The translations under genes and the position numbers were made by a program. This document shows positions 17,747 through 26,749 of a DNA stretch of 64,000 nt, piece after piece; positions within the stretch are counted from its first letter, which is position 1, and each line of letters begins with the position of its first letter. The notes beneath the pieces were generated by a model, which did no database searches, was not told the origin of the DNA, and saw only the letters and a program-made list of their open reading frames with translations. This stretch comes from Chitinophaga arvensicola (GTDB taxonomy: Bacteria > Bacteroidota > Bacteroidia > Chitinophagales > Chitinophagaceae), in NCBI RefSeq assembly GCF_900110835.1, contig NZ_FOJG01000002.1, positions 3,006,556-3,070,555 on the forward strand. The letters run 5' to 3'.

Positions 17747-19273
17747 TTAAGGATTCTGTACGCACAGTTTATTGGTTTCTATTTCATCAATGGGGATGTA
17801 ATAGATCGTCCGGGGATTGGTAGATTGCACAATCATATTGGCATAACCGGAAGGGTTTACGGCCGGGTTGATATCGGATTGTTTCAGGCCCGGTAAATGA
17901 TATCCCCAGTAGGTTCTGTTCATTGCCAGTTTGTTCCGGTAGAGATCATAACTACGGTGTCCTTCAAAAGCCAGCTCTATTCTCCTTTCTTTCAATACTA
18001 CCTCCAGTACCGTTTTACCGGCCGGAAGCTGCTGATGGTACAAGGCATTCTGCAACCCGCGGTTAGCACGGATCTGGTCCACATCATCCAGCGCCGCCGC
18101 CGTTTTACCTGCTTTCGCAGATGCCTCTGCCCTGTTCAGGTACATTTCTGCCAGGCGGAACATGATCGGTGAACTCAGCGTAGGACTACCATCCTGGCCG
18201 GAGAACTTGGAGATATAGTAAATGTCGATCCCATTCTTTTGTTGCATACCACCGTTATCATCTTTCAGTGGCACAATGTATTTCCAGCGTACATCTTCCG
18301 GATTAGCGGCCATGGTATCTCTCAGCGAAGCGGATGCAAACTCTTCTCCCCAGCCGGAATTACCATCAGAATAGATCATGGAAGCGATAGATCCAAATTT
18401 GCGATAGTCATCTACTGCCCGGAACGCCACGCAGAAAATCGTTTCTGAACCGGAAGTGGCTTTTGCAAACAGATCAGGATAGGTAGCCGCAGTAGCCAGT
18501 GAAAAACGGCCGGCATCAATCACTTTACCGGCGAAATAGCTGGTGCTGTCGTTATTGCCTTCATACAGGTATGCCCTGGACAACAGCGCCCATGCGGCCT
18601 CGCGGGAAGCGTATTGCGGTCCCCTGTTCTGCGACATCAGGTCGGCTCCTTTCCTGGCGTCAGCAATGATCTGCGCATATACTTCCCCTACAGTAGACCG
18701 TGCTTTTTGCCCCGGGTCTGTAGTAGACGTACGCAGGATTACACCCGCAGCAGCCGGATTCTGTGTATAGGGTACGGCAAACAATTTCAACAGGTTTAAA
18801 TGACTGAACGCCCGCAGGAAATAACACTCGCCCAGCATCTGCTGCGTAGTGGCGTCGGGGTTAGCCTGCTTCTCTACGGCCTCTATTACCGTATTGGCAT
18901 CGTTGATAATTTTATAGGAGATATACCAGAAATACCGTGTATTCGTCTGCGTGGGCGAATGTCCCAGAGAGAAACTGTAGAACAACGGATCTTCTGTTGT
19001 TTGTCCGCATACAATATCATCGCTGGCAAAATCCGACAACTGAAAATACTGGCGCAGGTACATATTATTATCATCAGTCGTACCATTAAAGGGTACGTGA
19101 TCCTTTAACAGTGCATAGGCGCCATTCACGGCATTTTTAAGTCCTTCGGGCGAACTGCTGATGGTTTCTGTGGTCAGGGCATCGCTGGGTACTACATCTT
19201 TCATACAACCGGTTTGCCACAACAATACCGGGAGTAATATCAATAGGAGAATTGCTGATCTCATGACAGGCAT
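17747..19273 (-). CDS. SusD/RagB-family nutrient-binding lipoprotein (locus 2)
   Basis: About 508 residues from the ATG at 19273; a second ATG nine bases on (19264) is equally plausible. The start leaves a 1-nt gap to the susC stop and places the signal peptide with lipobox WQTGC at the N-terminus; an upstream in-frame start inside susC would add unneeded residues. SusD features: MLGECYFLRAFSHLNLLKLF, PIMFRLAEMYLNRAEASAKA, DDVDQIRANRG, LKERRIELAFEGHRSYDLYR and the C-terminal RTIYYIPIDEIETN. Partner of the SusC at 19275-22577. Confidence 0.94.
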   Translation of the reverse strand: MPVMRSAILLLILLPVLLWQTGCMKDVVPSDALTTETISSSPEGLKNAVNGAYALLKDHVPFNGTTDDNNMYLRQYFQLSDFASDDIVCGQTTEDPLFYSFSLGHSPTQTNTRYFWYISYKIINDANTVIEAVEKQANPDATTQQMLGECYFLRAFSHLNLLKLFAVPYTQNPAAAGVILRTSTTDPGQKARSTVGEVYAQIIADARKGADLMSQNRGPQYASREAAWALLSRAYLYEGNNDSTSYFAGKVIDAGRFSLATAATYPDLFAKATSGSETIFCVAFRAVDDYRKFGSIASMIYSDGNSGWGEEFASASLRDTMAANPEDVRWKYIVPLKDDNGGMQQKNGIDIYYISKFSGQDGSPTLSSPIMFRLAEMYLNRAEASAKAGKTAAALDDVDQIRANRGLQNALYHQQLPAGKTVLEVVLKERRIELAFEGHRSYDLYRNKLAMNRTYWGYHLPGLKQSDINPAVNPSGYANMIVQSTNPRTIYYIPIDEIETNKLCVQNP

Positions 19274-19274
19274 T

Positions 19275-22200
19275 TTAGAATCTGAAATTAATGTTGAACA
19301 GGTACTGGCGGTTATTCGGATACTTGAAATCCGATACACCGGGCATCACCTGTGAACCGGGCGTAATGGTGGTTTGCGGATCCTGTCCGAGGAAGTTGGT
19401 AAAGGTGTGCACGTTATCTGCCGTGAAGCCTACGGTCACCCCATCGAGGCGCCAGCGGTTTACCAACGCCTTAGGCAGTTCGTAGCTCAGACTGATATTG
19501 CGCAATGCCAGGAAGCTGCCATCTTTCAGAAAACGTGTAGACGTTTGCGTGCTGTTGGCAGAATTCTGCGGACTCGGTTCTGTGGCATCATCACCGGGCT
19601 TGCTCCAGGTACTGCTGCCTTTGGGCAGGTTCACCTGGTTGTAGTAAGGTTCGTTCCCGTCATTTTCCACAAAGCGCAGGTTGTTGCTGTACACTTTATT
19701 ACCGGAAAGGAAATACACATTCACCCCCAGCGAAATACCGCTGTAGGTAAAGGTATTTGTCATACCGCCCTGGAACTTCGGCAATGCGGAACCCACTTCC
19801 TGGTAAGTAGCGCTGGCATAATCAGACGTGGATTTCCGGGTGCCATCTTTATCCACCACTTCCCACAACGGCGCACCGGTTTGTTTATCTACGCCCAGCC
19901 ATTTAGGCATGTAGAATTCGTAGAGGTTACCACCATTGCGGTAGATCTGTGAAATGCTCCAGGTAGACTGTGTATTGATAATACTCGCCGGAAATTTCCG
20001 CAGTTTATTGGTGTTGAAGTTGATATTAAAATCGGTGCTCCACTGGAATTTACGGCTGCGGATATTGATGGAACTGATGCCCAGTTCCACCCCGTTATTC
20101 ACCAGCTCTCCCACATTCTGCCAGCGGGTTTCAAAGCCTACAGACAAAGGCTGTGATACCTGTAACAGCAGATTTTTGGTAACGTTGTTATACACATCTA
20201 CACTCAGGTCGATGCGTTTAAACAAACCGATATCGATACCGCCGTTCCACTGGTATTTACTTTCCCAGGTGAGATCCGGGCTGGGTAATTGCAATGGTGT
20301 GGCGGCCACCTGCTCGTTGTATTTGGCGGCCAGTGAAAACAAGGCAAGGTAACGCGACGAACCGATGTCCTGTGTACCGGTAACGCCATAACTGGCGCGG
20401 AGTTTCAGATTGGAAACCACGGCATTATCTTTCAGAAAATCTTCATTGCTGGCCAGCCAGGCAGCAGACACTGAGGGGAAAGAAGCCCAGCGGTTGGCCG
20501 ACGGAAAATTGGATGATCCATCCACACGGAAAGATCCGGTGAGGAAATATTTATCCCGGAAGCTATAGTTCACCTGCGAAATGAGTGATTGAATAATGGC
20601 TTCGTTCAGATCTCCGTTTACAATCTGTTTGGTAGATACCACGTTCAATACTTTCAACCCTGCCGGCAATCCCTGCCCGGATGCACCCAGCGTTTCGATA
20701 TTATTGCCTTCCACCGCCACGCCTGCAAGACCGCTGATATGATGATCTCCTCTGTGGAAATCTACCTTTAACAGGTTATTGGAAATATAGCCGTAGTTCA
20801 GCGTGCTGAGTTCTGCAAGATTACCCACGCTATGATACTGCCCCGCTACATCCGGTGAATACCAGCTTTTGTTTTTATTATACCCCAGTGAAAGCCGGTT
20901 GGTACTCACAAAACTGAGCCAGTCGGTGATACCGATATTCAGTCCCAGGTCGTAATTCACATCAAAAGCTTTGTACGGATGTTCTGAATTATTGATGGTA
21001 TGAATCGGGTTCACCTTATCGCGCGACCACCACTTGAACGGTGCATTGCCATCTACATACAGGGCTTTACCGGAGCTGTCGTAGGGGTTATCCCAGGGCA
21101 TGTTCAGGTAGGCATAGTACATATCGTTGTAGTCGTATGTTTTACCAAAGGAGCCACTGAGATTGATGTTGTTCGTAAGACTGATCCGCTTGGTAAAATG
21201 ATAGGTGGAATTAGCGCGCAGGTTGACGCGTTGATATTTGGTATTCATGAAAGTACCTTTCTCATTGTAATAAGAGAGGCCGAGATAATAATCTGATTTT
21301 TCTGATCTGCCGCTGGCAGAGAGATAAATATTTTGCATGGGGGCACGCTGGAACATATCTGTTAACCAGTTATAGTTCTGGTTGCGCAGGGCCAGCGGGC
21401 GTTCGTTATAGAATTTCAGCAGGTCAATTTTATAGGAGTTGTTGGTAGCGCCCGGAATATAATCGCGGTAATATTCTTTCTGGCGTTCATACAATTCACT
21501 GCCGTTCATCATATCCATGGTACCGAAATCGGGGGTCCGGAAACCGGTGGTTACTTTCGCCTGGAACTGTACCTTCCCGGAGGCGGCTCTTTTTGTGGTA
21601 ATGATGATCACACCGGCATTGGCCTGGGAGCCATACATGGCGGTAGCGCCGGCGTCTTTTAGTACGGTAACGCTTTCAATATCGTTGGGATCATAGTTGC
21701 CACCGATAATCCCGTCTACCACTACGAGCGGACTTTGAGATGCATTTACCGAAGAGATACCGCGCATACGGATTTCGGCCGCTGCACCAGGCACACCGGA
21801 ACTGCTTACTACCTGTAAGCCGGCCACCTTACCCTGAAGCATGGTCCCCACATCGTTGGTGGTCACGTCTTTCAGTTTGGCCGCATCTACTACAGTGACG
21901 GCGCTGGTAAGTTCACTTTTCTTTTTATCGGAATACCCCACTACCACTACCTGGTCCAGCTGACTGCTGCCGGGGCGCAGCGTTACCTGCATGCCTTCGC
22001 GGGCGGGCAGTTCCTGTTTGTCGTAGCCCGTAAACGTAAACACCAGTGTTTCACCGGCGTTGGCAGATACCGTGAAATGTCCGGCGGCGTTGGTCGCATT
22101 GCCCCGGCTGCTCCCTTTCACCACCACGGTGGCGCCGGGAAGCGGGATACCATCGGGCGACCGGACAATACCGCTGATACGGCCCAGCGTATCCGTGGCG

Positions 22201-22577
22201 GCTGCCACTGGAGCGGCTTTGGGACGGATCACAAATACGCCGTTGCTGAGGGCGTAAGTGACCGGCTGATGGAGCAGGCATTGTTCCAGGACAGATTGTA
22301 CGGAGGCGCTGTTTACTTCCAGCGTTACCGGGTTGGTGTTTTTGAGGACCGATTCATTGTATACAATGGTGGCCCCGGATTGCAGGATAATTTCCGCAAA
22401 CACTTTCTGTAGGGGCATATTTTTCACAGAGAGAGTAACCTGTTGTGAAAAACTCCTGGCGCTTACATGTAGGCAGGCGATCAGGATAAGCCAGGTGGTC
22501 ATTTTCATAACCCGCAAAATTTTGGTTAATAAAAGTCCCTTGGGGAGAAATGGTATCTCCTTAAATTTTAAATGCAT
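19275..22577 (-). CDS. SusC/RagA-family TonB-linked transporter with STN domain (locus 2)
   Basis: An 1100-residue transporter. The signal sequence is preceded by a basic stretch (to about residue 45, SARSFSQQ), a layout common in this lineage. An STN domain follows (about 46-120: VTLSVKNMPLQKVFAEIILQ to YALSNGVFVI), then a carboxypeptidase-regulatory-like domain (GIVRSPDGIPLPGATVVVKG), DQVVVVGYSDKKKSELTSAV, the plug (LVVVDGIIGG, SVTVLKDAGATAMYGSQA) and the barrel ending in NINFRF. The fecR/sigma pair upstream is its likely signalling partner. An intercistronic stem-loop separates fecR from this gene. The locus has no glycosidase, so the substrate cannot be guessed from enzymes. Confidence 0.96.
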   Translation of the reverse strand: MHLKFKEIPFLPKGLLLTKILRVMKMTTWLILIACLHVSARSFSQQVTLSVKNMPLQKVFAEIILQSGATIVYNESVLKNTNPVTLEVNSASVQSVLEQCLLHQPVTYALSNGVFVIRPKAAPVAAATDTLGRISGIVRSPDGIPLPGATVVVKGSSRGNATNAAGHFTVSANAGETLVFTFTGYDKQELPAREGMQVTLRPGSSQLDQVVVVGYSDKKKSELTSAVTVVDAAKLKDVTTNDVGTMLQGKVAGLQVVSSSGVPGAAAEIRMRGISSVNASQSPLVVVDGIIGGNYDPNDIESVTVLKDAGATAMYGSQANAGVIIITTKRAASGKVQFQAKVTTGFRTPDFGTMDMMNGSELYERQKEYYRDYIPGATNNSYKIDLLKFYNERPLALRNQNYNWLTDMFQRAPMQNIYLSASGRSEKSDYYLGLSYYNEKGTFMNTKYQRVNLRANSTYHFTKRISLTNNINLSGSFGKTYDYNDMYYAYLNMPWDNPYDSSGKALYVDGNAPFKWWSRDKVNPIHTINNSEHPYKAFDVNYDLGLNIGITDWLSFVSTNRLSLGYNKNKSWYSPDVAGQYHSVGNLAELSTLNYGYISNNLLKVDFHRGDHHISGLAGVAVEGNNIETLGASGQGLPAGLKVLNVVSTKQIVNGDLNEAIIQSLISQVNYSFRDKYFLTGSFRVDGSSNFPSANRWASFPSVSAAWLASNEDFLKDNAVVSNLKLRASYGVTGTQDIGSSRYLALFSLAAKYNEQVAATPLQLPSPDLTWESKYQWNGGIDIGLFKRIDLSVDVYNNVTKNLLLQVSQPLSVGFETRWQNVGELVNNGVELGISSINIRSRKFQWSTDFNINFNTNKLRKFPASIINTQSTWSISQIYRNGGNLYEFYMPKWLGVDKQTGAPLWEVVDKDGTRKSTSDYASATYQEVGSALPKFQGGMTNTFTYSGISLGVNVYFLSGNKVYSNNLRFVENDGNEPYYNQVNLPKGSSTWSKPGDDATEPSPQNSANSTQTSTRFLKDGSFLALRNISLSYELPKALVNRWRLDGVTVGFTADNVHTFTNFLGQDPQTTITPGSQVMPGVSDFKYPNNRQYLFNINFRF

Positions 22578-22622
22578 ACTTTTAATAAGGTTTAGAATTC
22601 TTAAATGATCTTACAGGATGCT

Positions 22623-22658
22623 GAACCGCTGCCGGGGGTGTGTCCGCACCTCCGGTTC
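22623..22658 (-). other. Stem-loop between fecR and susC (locus 2)
   Basis: GAACCG (22623-22628) pairs with CGGTTC (22653-22658), with an inner GGGGTG/CACCTC stem and a one-sided bulge. In the direction of operon transcription no U-tract follows, so it looks like an mRNA processing or stability element, not a terminator. Read rightward it is followed by TTTTTC, but no rightward gene ends here. Confidence 0.5.
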
Positions 22659-22695
22659 TTTTTCATTGTTCAAAAGTTTACTTCATAACTTGTTT

Positions 22696-23820
22696 TTACG
22701 GTAATACGACTATTTTATTTCCTTCGGTTTTAAAGTGATTAATTCCGTTTTTCTCCAGTACATCCAGTACGGCGGATAAATTAAGATTCCGGCTGATACC
22801 GCCACCATACAGTTCTTTACCGGGTGCGGCCTGGTATACAATTTCCACATCATACCATCGGGCCACTTCCCGCAGAATAGTAGGGAGGTCAGTGTTGTTA
22901 AATACGAAAAGGCCATTTTTCCAGGCCATAATTTTATTTACATCCGCGTCCCTTACGGTAAGCTGATGCCTGGACAGGGCCAGTACGGCTTGCTGACCGG
23001 GGCGCAGGATTTTGTCCTGCACTTTTATCTTTCCATCAATCAGCGTAGCATTAATGGTGGGTTCATCGGCATAGGCCATCATATCGAAGCGGGTACCGAG
23101 TGCCAGTACTTCCATTTCATTTGCCTGAACTTTAAAGGGTTGTTTTGCATTGGTAGCAATATCAAAAAAGGCCTGCCCCTGGAGGATCACCTTTCTTTCT
23201 GTTCCACGGAAAGCAGTGGGATATCGCAGGGAAGTAGCGGAGTTCAGCCAAACTTTGGTGCCATCGGGTAATACCAGCTGATATTGTCCGCCACGCGGTA
23301 CGGTTAGCGTATTGTACACCACTTCCCCGGCGGTATTATCTGCCTGATAGGCCAGTTGTCCTTTTTCCTTTTTGATGATCTTTGCGCCTCCCTGTTTGCC
23401 GAGTGCGCCATTGGCAGCATCGTCGAGGGTAATAGTGCTGCCGTCTGCCAGGGTAAGCATCGCTTTCTGGTTAGCAGGTGCTTTATCTTTTGCCGGTGTG
23501 TGGGTGGCTATTATTTTTTTCCCGGGAGATGGGTAACGGTGCTGCCAGCCTATGATCCCCGATACTGTTACCAGGATGAGCAAAGCTGCCGCAGCTGCAT
23601 AGCGCCACCAGGGCGTTCTCCTGACACGGGCAGGCTGCATCACCGGCCGCAGCCTGTTCAGCAGCCGCTGTTCCAGCTGTCGGCGGTCTTCCCCCGGCTC
23701 CAGGGGCAGTTCTACTTCGCTATCGTCGAAGCTGTTGTACCAATCATGGAGTGCACCGGCTTCTTCCGGTGAAGCCTGGCCTTTCAGGTAACGGTGGATC
23801 AGGTCTTTCAGGTGCTGCAT
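22696..23820 (-). CDS. FecR-family anti-sigma factor (locus 2)
   Basis: A 374-residue membrane protein with a short cytosolic N-terminus, a membrane helix at about 71-90 (YAAAAALLILVTVSGIIGW), a periplasmic FecR domain (VPRGGQYQLVLPDGTKVWLN, ERKVILQGQAFFDI, MEVLALGTRFDM) and a C-terminal DUF4974-like part (LPTILREVARWYDVEIVY, NHFKTEGNKIVVL). It follows the sigma gene by 54 bp and precedes the STN-type SusC. Its role would be to hold the sigma factor at the membrane until the transporter binds its ligand. Confidence 0.94.
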   Translation of the reverse strand: MQHLKDLIHRYLKGQASPEEAGALHDWYNSFDDSEVELPLEPGEDRRQLEQRLLNRLRPVMQPARVRRTPWWRYAAAAALLILVTVSGIIGWQHRYPSPGKKIIATHTPAKDKAPANQKAMLTLADGSTITLDDAANGALGKQGGAKIIKKEKGQLAYQADNTAGEVVYNTLTVPRGGQYQLVLPDGTKVWLNSATSLRYPTAFRGTERKVILQGQAFFDIATNAKQPFKVQANEMEVLALGTRFDMMAYADEPTINATLIDGKIKVQDKILRPGQQAVLALSRHQLTVRDADVNKIMAWKNGLFVFNNTDLPTILREVARWYDVEIVYQAAPGKELYGGGISRNLNLSAVLDVLEKNGINHFKTEGNKIVVLP

Positions 23821-23874
23821 ATTAACTGAGTACAGAAATACCCGGTTTACCCTTAGTGTTTTTTAACTTTTTTT

Positions 23875-24435
23875 TCAGAAGAAGAAAGAAAGATAGGGAT
23901 ATACATCTTTCAGACGCACACGAAGATGCTTCAATGCCTTTGTGAGATGGGCTTCCACGGTTTTTTCCGACAGCTGCATGGCGGCGGCAATTTCTTTGTT
24001 ACTGTACTGATCGCGGCGGCTATACAAAAATACCAGGCGGCATTTTTCCGGCAGCTGGGCAATTTCCAGTCCCAGTCTTTCCTGGAGCCGGCAATAGTCG
24101 AGATGATCCATATCGGGCAGGGCTATCATCTGTTGTGCCACATCCGGCGTATCTATCGGATGATCTGGTAATAAGCGGCTGATCTGGCGGAAAACGGCAT
24201 ACCGGGTGGCGGTGGCCAGATAGGCGGAAAGGTGACGGATATCCACAGCGGTTTTGCGAACCCACAGGCTGGCCAGTACTTCCTGTACCACGTCTTCAGC
24301 AGCCGTGCGTACACGTAAACGGTTATACGCAATGGCGTATAGCTTCTCCCAGTAACGATGAAATATTTCGGTGTAAGCCGCTTCATCGGACTGCTGCAGT
24401 CTTTCTAATAGCGCTATGTCGCTTAGTTCCTCCAC
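23875..24435 (-). CDS. ECF RNA polymerase sigma-70 factor (locus 2), GTG start
   Basis: A 186-residue ECF sigma factor with region 2 (SDEAAYTEIFHRYWEKLYAI, AEDVVQEVLASLWVRK) and region 4 (QLPEKCRLVFLYSRRDQYSN, EIAAAMQLSEKTVEAHLTKA). The start is a GTG at 24435: no in-frame ATG lies upstream in the gap, and GTG GAG GAA CTA gives the usual length. It shares a 77-bp gap with the end of the GH92 gene, whose terminator occupies part of it, so its promoter must be compact or overlap the terminator. Confidence 0.93.
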   Translation of the reverse strand: MEELSDIALLERLQQSDEAAYTEIFHRYWEKLYAIAYNRLRVRTAAEDVVQEVLASLWVRKTAVDIRHLSAYLATATRYAVFRQISRLLPDHPIDTPDVAQQMIALPDMDHLDYCRLQERLGLEIAQLPEKCRLVFLYSRRDQYSNKEIAAAMQLSEKTVEAHLTKALKHLRVRLKDVYPYLSFFF

Positions 24436-24481
24436 GTGTGGTATTTGGTTGATATCCGCGTTCGCTATAAAAATAGGGAAA

Positions 24482-24514
24482 AAGACGGGGATTCTCTATA
24501 GAATCCTCCGTCTT
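24482..24514 (-). terminator. Rho-independent terminator of the GH92 operon
   Basis: AAGACGGGGATTC (24482-24494) pairs with GAATCCTCCGTCTT (24501-24514), with one wobble and one bulged base. On the minus strand it is followed by TTTTTCCCTATTTTTA. It overlaps the GH92 stop codon (24513-24515). Confidence 0.82.
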
Positions 24515-26687
24515 ACAACGCATGCACGCTGGCACCCCAGCGGTAGTTGGGGGTGGGCCCCATTTCCAGCTCCAGCGTTCCCCCCTTCATCAGTTGTTGG
24601 TGGGTAAAAAACGGGGAGGTAAGGGTTTCTCCATTGAGGCGGGCACTTTGTATATATTTATTGACGGCGCTGCTATTGGGTGCCAGGATGGTAAACTGAC
24701 GGCTTTCCGGGAGGGCAATCGTTATTTTTGGGAATACAGGGCTGCCAATAGTATAAATAGGAATACCGGGAGTAACCGGATAAAAGCCCATGGAAGCAAA
24801 TACCACAAAGGCACTCATACCGCCGCCATCTTCATCACCGGGAATACCGAATACGTTGTCTTTGAACCAGAGATCCAGCAGGAAGCGGACGCGCTTTTGT
24901 GTTTTCCAGGCAGCCCCTGCATAATTATACAGCCAGGGGATATGAAAACCGGGTTCATTGCCCATAGAAAACTGACCAACAAGACCCGTGGCGTCCGGGA
25001 ACTGGTGCCACAGCTCATAACGTGGCATGCCGGGGTCAGTCCGGAATAATTCATCCAGTCTTGCTTCCAGTTGCTTTTCTCCACCCATCAGGCTGATCAG
25101 CGCGGGAATATTTTGTTGCACCTGCCAGAGATAAGTCCAGCCGTTGTTTTCATCATAATAATCCCGTCCGCCGGGACCACCGTCTGTTGCGGGATTAATA
25201 TTGATCCAGTTGCCGGCAGCATCTTTAGGCATAAAGAAACCACGGCCGGCATGCCAGAGGTGACGGTAATTTTCTCCACGGGCAGCAAACAGGCGGGCAT
25301 CGTCTTCCTTCTTCAATGCAGTAGCCAGCTGTGATAATACCCAGTCGTCGTAACTATGCCCCAGGGTCACTGCTACGGCCTGTCGCTTTTCAAAGGGATG
25401 AACTGCGGCAATGGTTTCTGTATCGCCCGGCGCCAGCGCCGGGTAATAGCCATGCGTATAATAAAATGAATCGAGCACGCCATTCGGGCCATTGCGCCAG
25501 GGCAGCATCGTTGCCGAGAGGGCGTTCTTTTTCATGCCTGCATAAGCCGTTTCCAGGTCAGCGACAGGAATGCCTTTCCGCAACGCATCCAGGAATAGGA
25601 TGGTACTGTGAAAACCGTTCATGCAGGGATGATCTCCGTAAATTCGGGGGAAGGTGGGCATCCACCCGCTTTGCCGGTACATCTCCGTATAGGCGTTCAG
25701 CATATCTGCTTCCTGTTGCGGGTCCAGGATCATGCGCAGCGGATGCAGCACCTGGTAGGTATCCCAGGTGGCATCATCTACATAGAACGGCCGGTGGGTG
25801 ACATTTACTTTTTTATTGTAGCCGCTATAGTACAAGGTATCTTCTGTAATATCCACCATGCGCTCATGACAACGGTACAATGCCGTGTAAAATGCGCGGC
25901 GCTGTGCATGGCTGCCACCTTCCACGCTGATCTGGTCCGTAACGCTTTTCCATCGTGCCCGGCCTTCTTTCTGCACCATGGTAAAATCCTTTTTCCCGAT
26001 CTCCCGTTTAAAACTATTTTCCGCACTGGCCATACTCACATAAGAGATAGCATACTTCAGGGTGATGTTATTGAATGCTGTATCAGGAAAAGCAAGATAC
26101 TTTAGTGTATCCGTCAGTGTTACCACGTTCACGGGTGTATTAAATTCTCCGTAGAGATACACCGGTACATCGCCGTGATAGAAGGTTTGCGCACGGATAC
26201 TTTTATCTTTCACCCGGTAAGCAGCGGTATCCAGCAATAGATGCCGGGGGCCCGTTGACGGAAAGGTAAAACGATAGATGCCCGTTTTGCTGCCGGGCGC
26301 AAATGCCACAGTTACATTATCTTCCAGCAGGTAAGTACGATAATACCAGGGATGAATGACTTCCTGGTCATAGGTTTGCGGCCGTTGCCACGCTGCCGGC
26401 GTCAGGGCGCCTGTTACAGGTTTCAATATAAATACGGGCCCGTTGTTATGCGCCACTATCTGCAAGGGGAAGCCATTGATCTGATCGTCGGTGGCATCTT
26501 TCCTTAACGGATATACGCGGATCATCTGGTTGGGCAATTGCATCGTGGGCCTGGTAGGCTGTAACAACGTGGAAATATTCCCGATCGTCGGGTCAATATA
26601 TTCTTCGGTGCTGATCTGCGGACCGTCATGGCAGCCGGCCAGGAGCAGTAACAGGATTACCGCGAGATAACAAAAGCGTGACTGCAT
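24513..26687 (-). CDS. GH92-family alpha-mannosidase lipoprotein
   Basis: A 724-residue lipoprotein (lipobox LLAGC, Cys19), a normal length for GH92. Family marks: YIDPTIGN near the mature N-terminus, FYTALYRCHERMVDITEDT, FYVDDATWDTYQVLHPLRMI, WMPTFPRIYGDHPCMNGFHS, GNEPGFHIPWLYNYAG, and PGDEDGGGMSAFVVFASMGF, whose D-x-D pair corresponds to the proposed catalytic base and calcium region. GH92 enzymes are calcium-dependent exo-alpha-mannosidases acting with inversion, most often on alpha-1,2 linkages; some cleave mannose-phosphate-linked mannose. Anchored in the outer membrane or periplasm, it would trim mannosides taken up by the SusC/SusD pair at 27698-32726. A U-less hairpin separates it from the phosphodiesterase gene. 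Confidence 0.93.
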   Translation of the reverse strand: MQSRFCYLAVILLLLLAGCHDGPQISTEEYIDPTIGNISTLLQPTRPTMQLPNQMIRVYPLRKDATDDQINGFPLQIVAHNNGPVFILKPVTGALTPAAWQRPQTYDQEVIHPWYYRTYLLEDNVTVAFAPGSKTGIYRFTFPSTGPRHLLLDTAAYRVKDKSIRAQTFYHGDVPVYLYGEFNTPVNVVTLTDTLKYLAFPDTAFNNITLKYAISYVSMASAENSFKREIGKKDFTMVQKEGRARWKSVTDQISVEGGSHAQRRAFYTALYRCHERMVDITEDTLYYSGYNKKVNVTHRPFYVDDATWDTYQVLHPLRMILDPQQEADMLNAYTEMYRQSGWMPTFPRIYGDHPCMNGFHSTILFLDALRKGIPVADLETAYAGMKKNALSATMLPWRNGPNGVLDSFYYTHGYYPALAPGDTETIAAVHPFEKRQAVAVTLGHSYDDWVLSQLATALKKEDDARLFAARGENYRHLWHAGRGFFMPKDAAGNWININPATDGGPGGRDYYDENNGWTYLWQVQQNIPALISLMGGEKQLEARLDELFRTDPGMPRYELWHQFPDATGLVGQFSMGNEPGFHIPWLYNYAGAAWKTQKRVRFLLDLWFKDNVFGIPGDEDGGGMSAFVVFASMGFYPVTPGIPIYTIGSPVFPKITIALPESRQFTILAPNSSAVNKYIQSARLNGETLTSPFFTHQQLMKGGTLELEMGPTPNYRWGASVHAL

Positions 26688-26704
26688 AGGATGCTGTTCA
26701 TAAC

Positions 26705-26728
26705 ACGGGCCTGCATGTGCAGGCCCGT
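26705..26728 (-). other. Intercistronic stem-loop between the EEP and GH92 genes
   Basis: ACGGGCCTGCA (26705-26715) pairs perfectly with TGCAGGCCCGT (26718-26728) across a 2-nt centre. No T-run follows on the coding strand, so this looks like an mRNA stability or processing element, which could lower GH92 relative to the upstream cistrons, more than a terminator. Confidence 0.6.
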
Positions 26729-26749
26729 TGTGGATAAAGTAAGAAGTGA

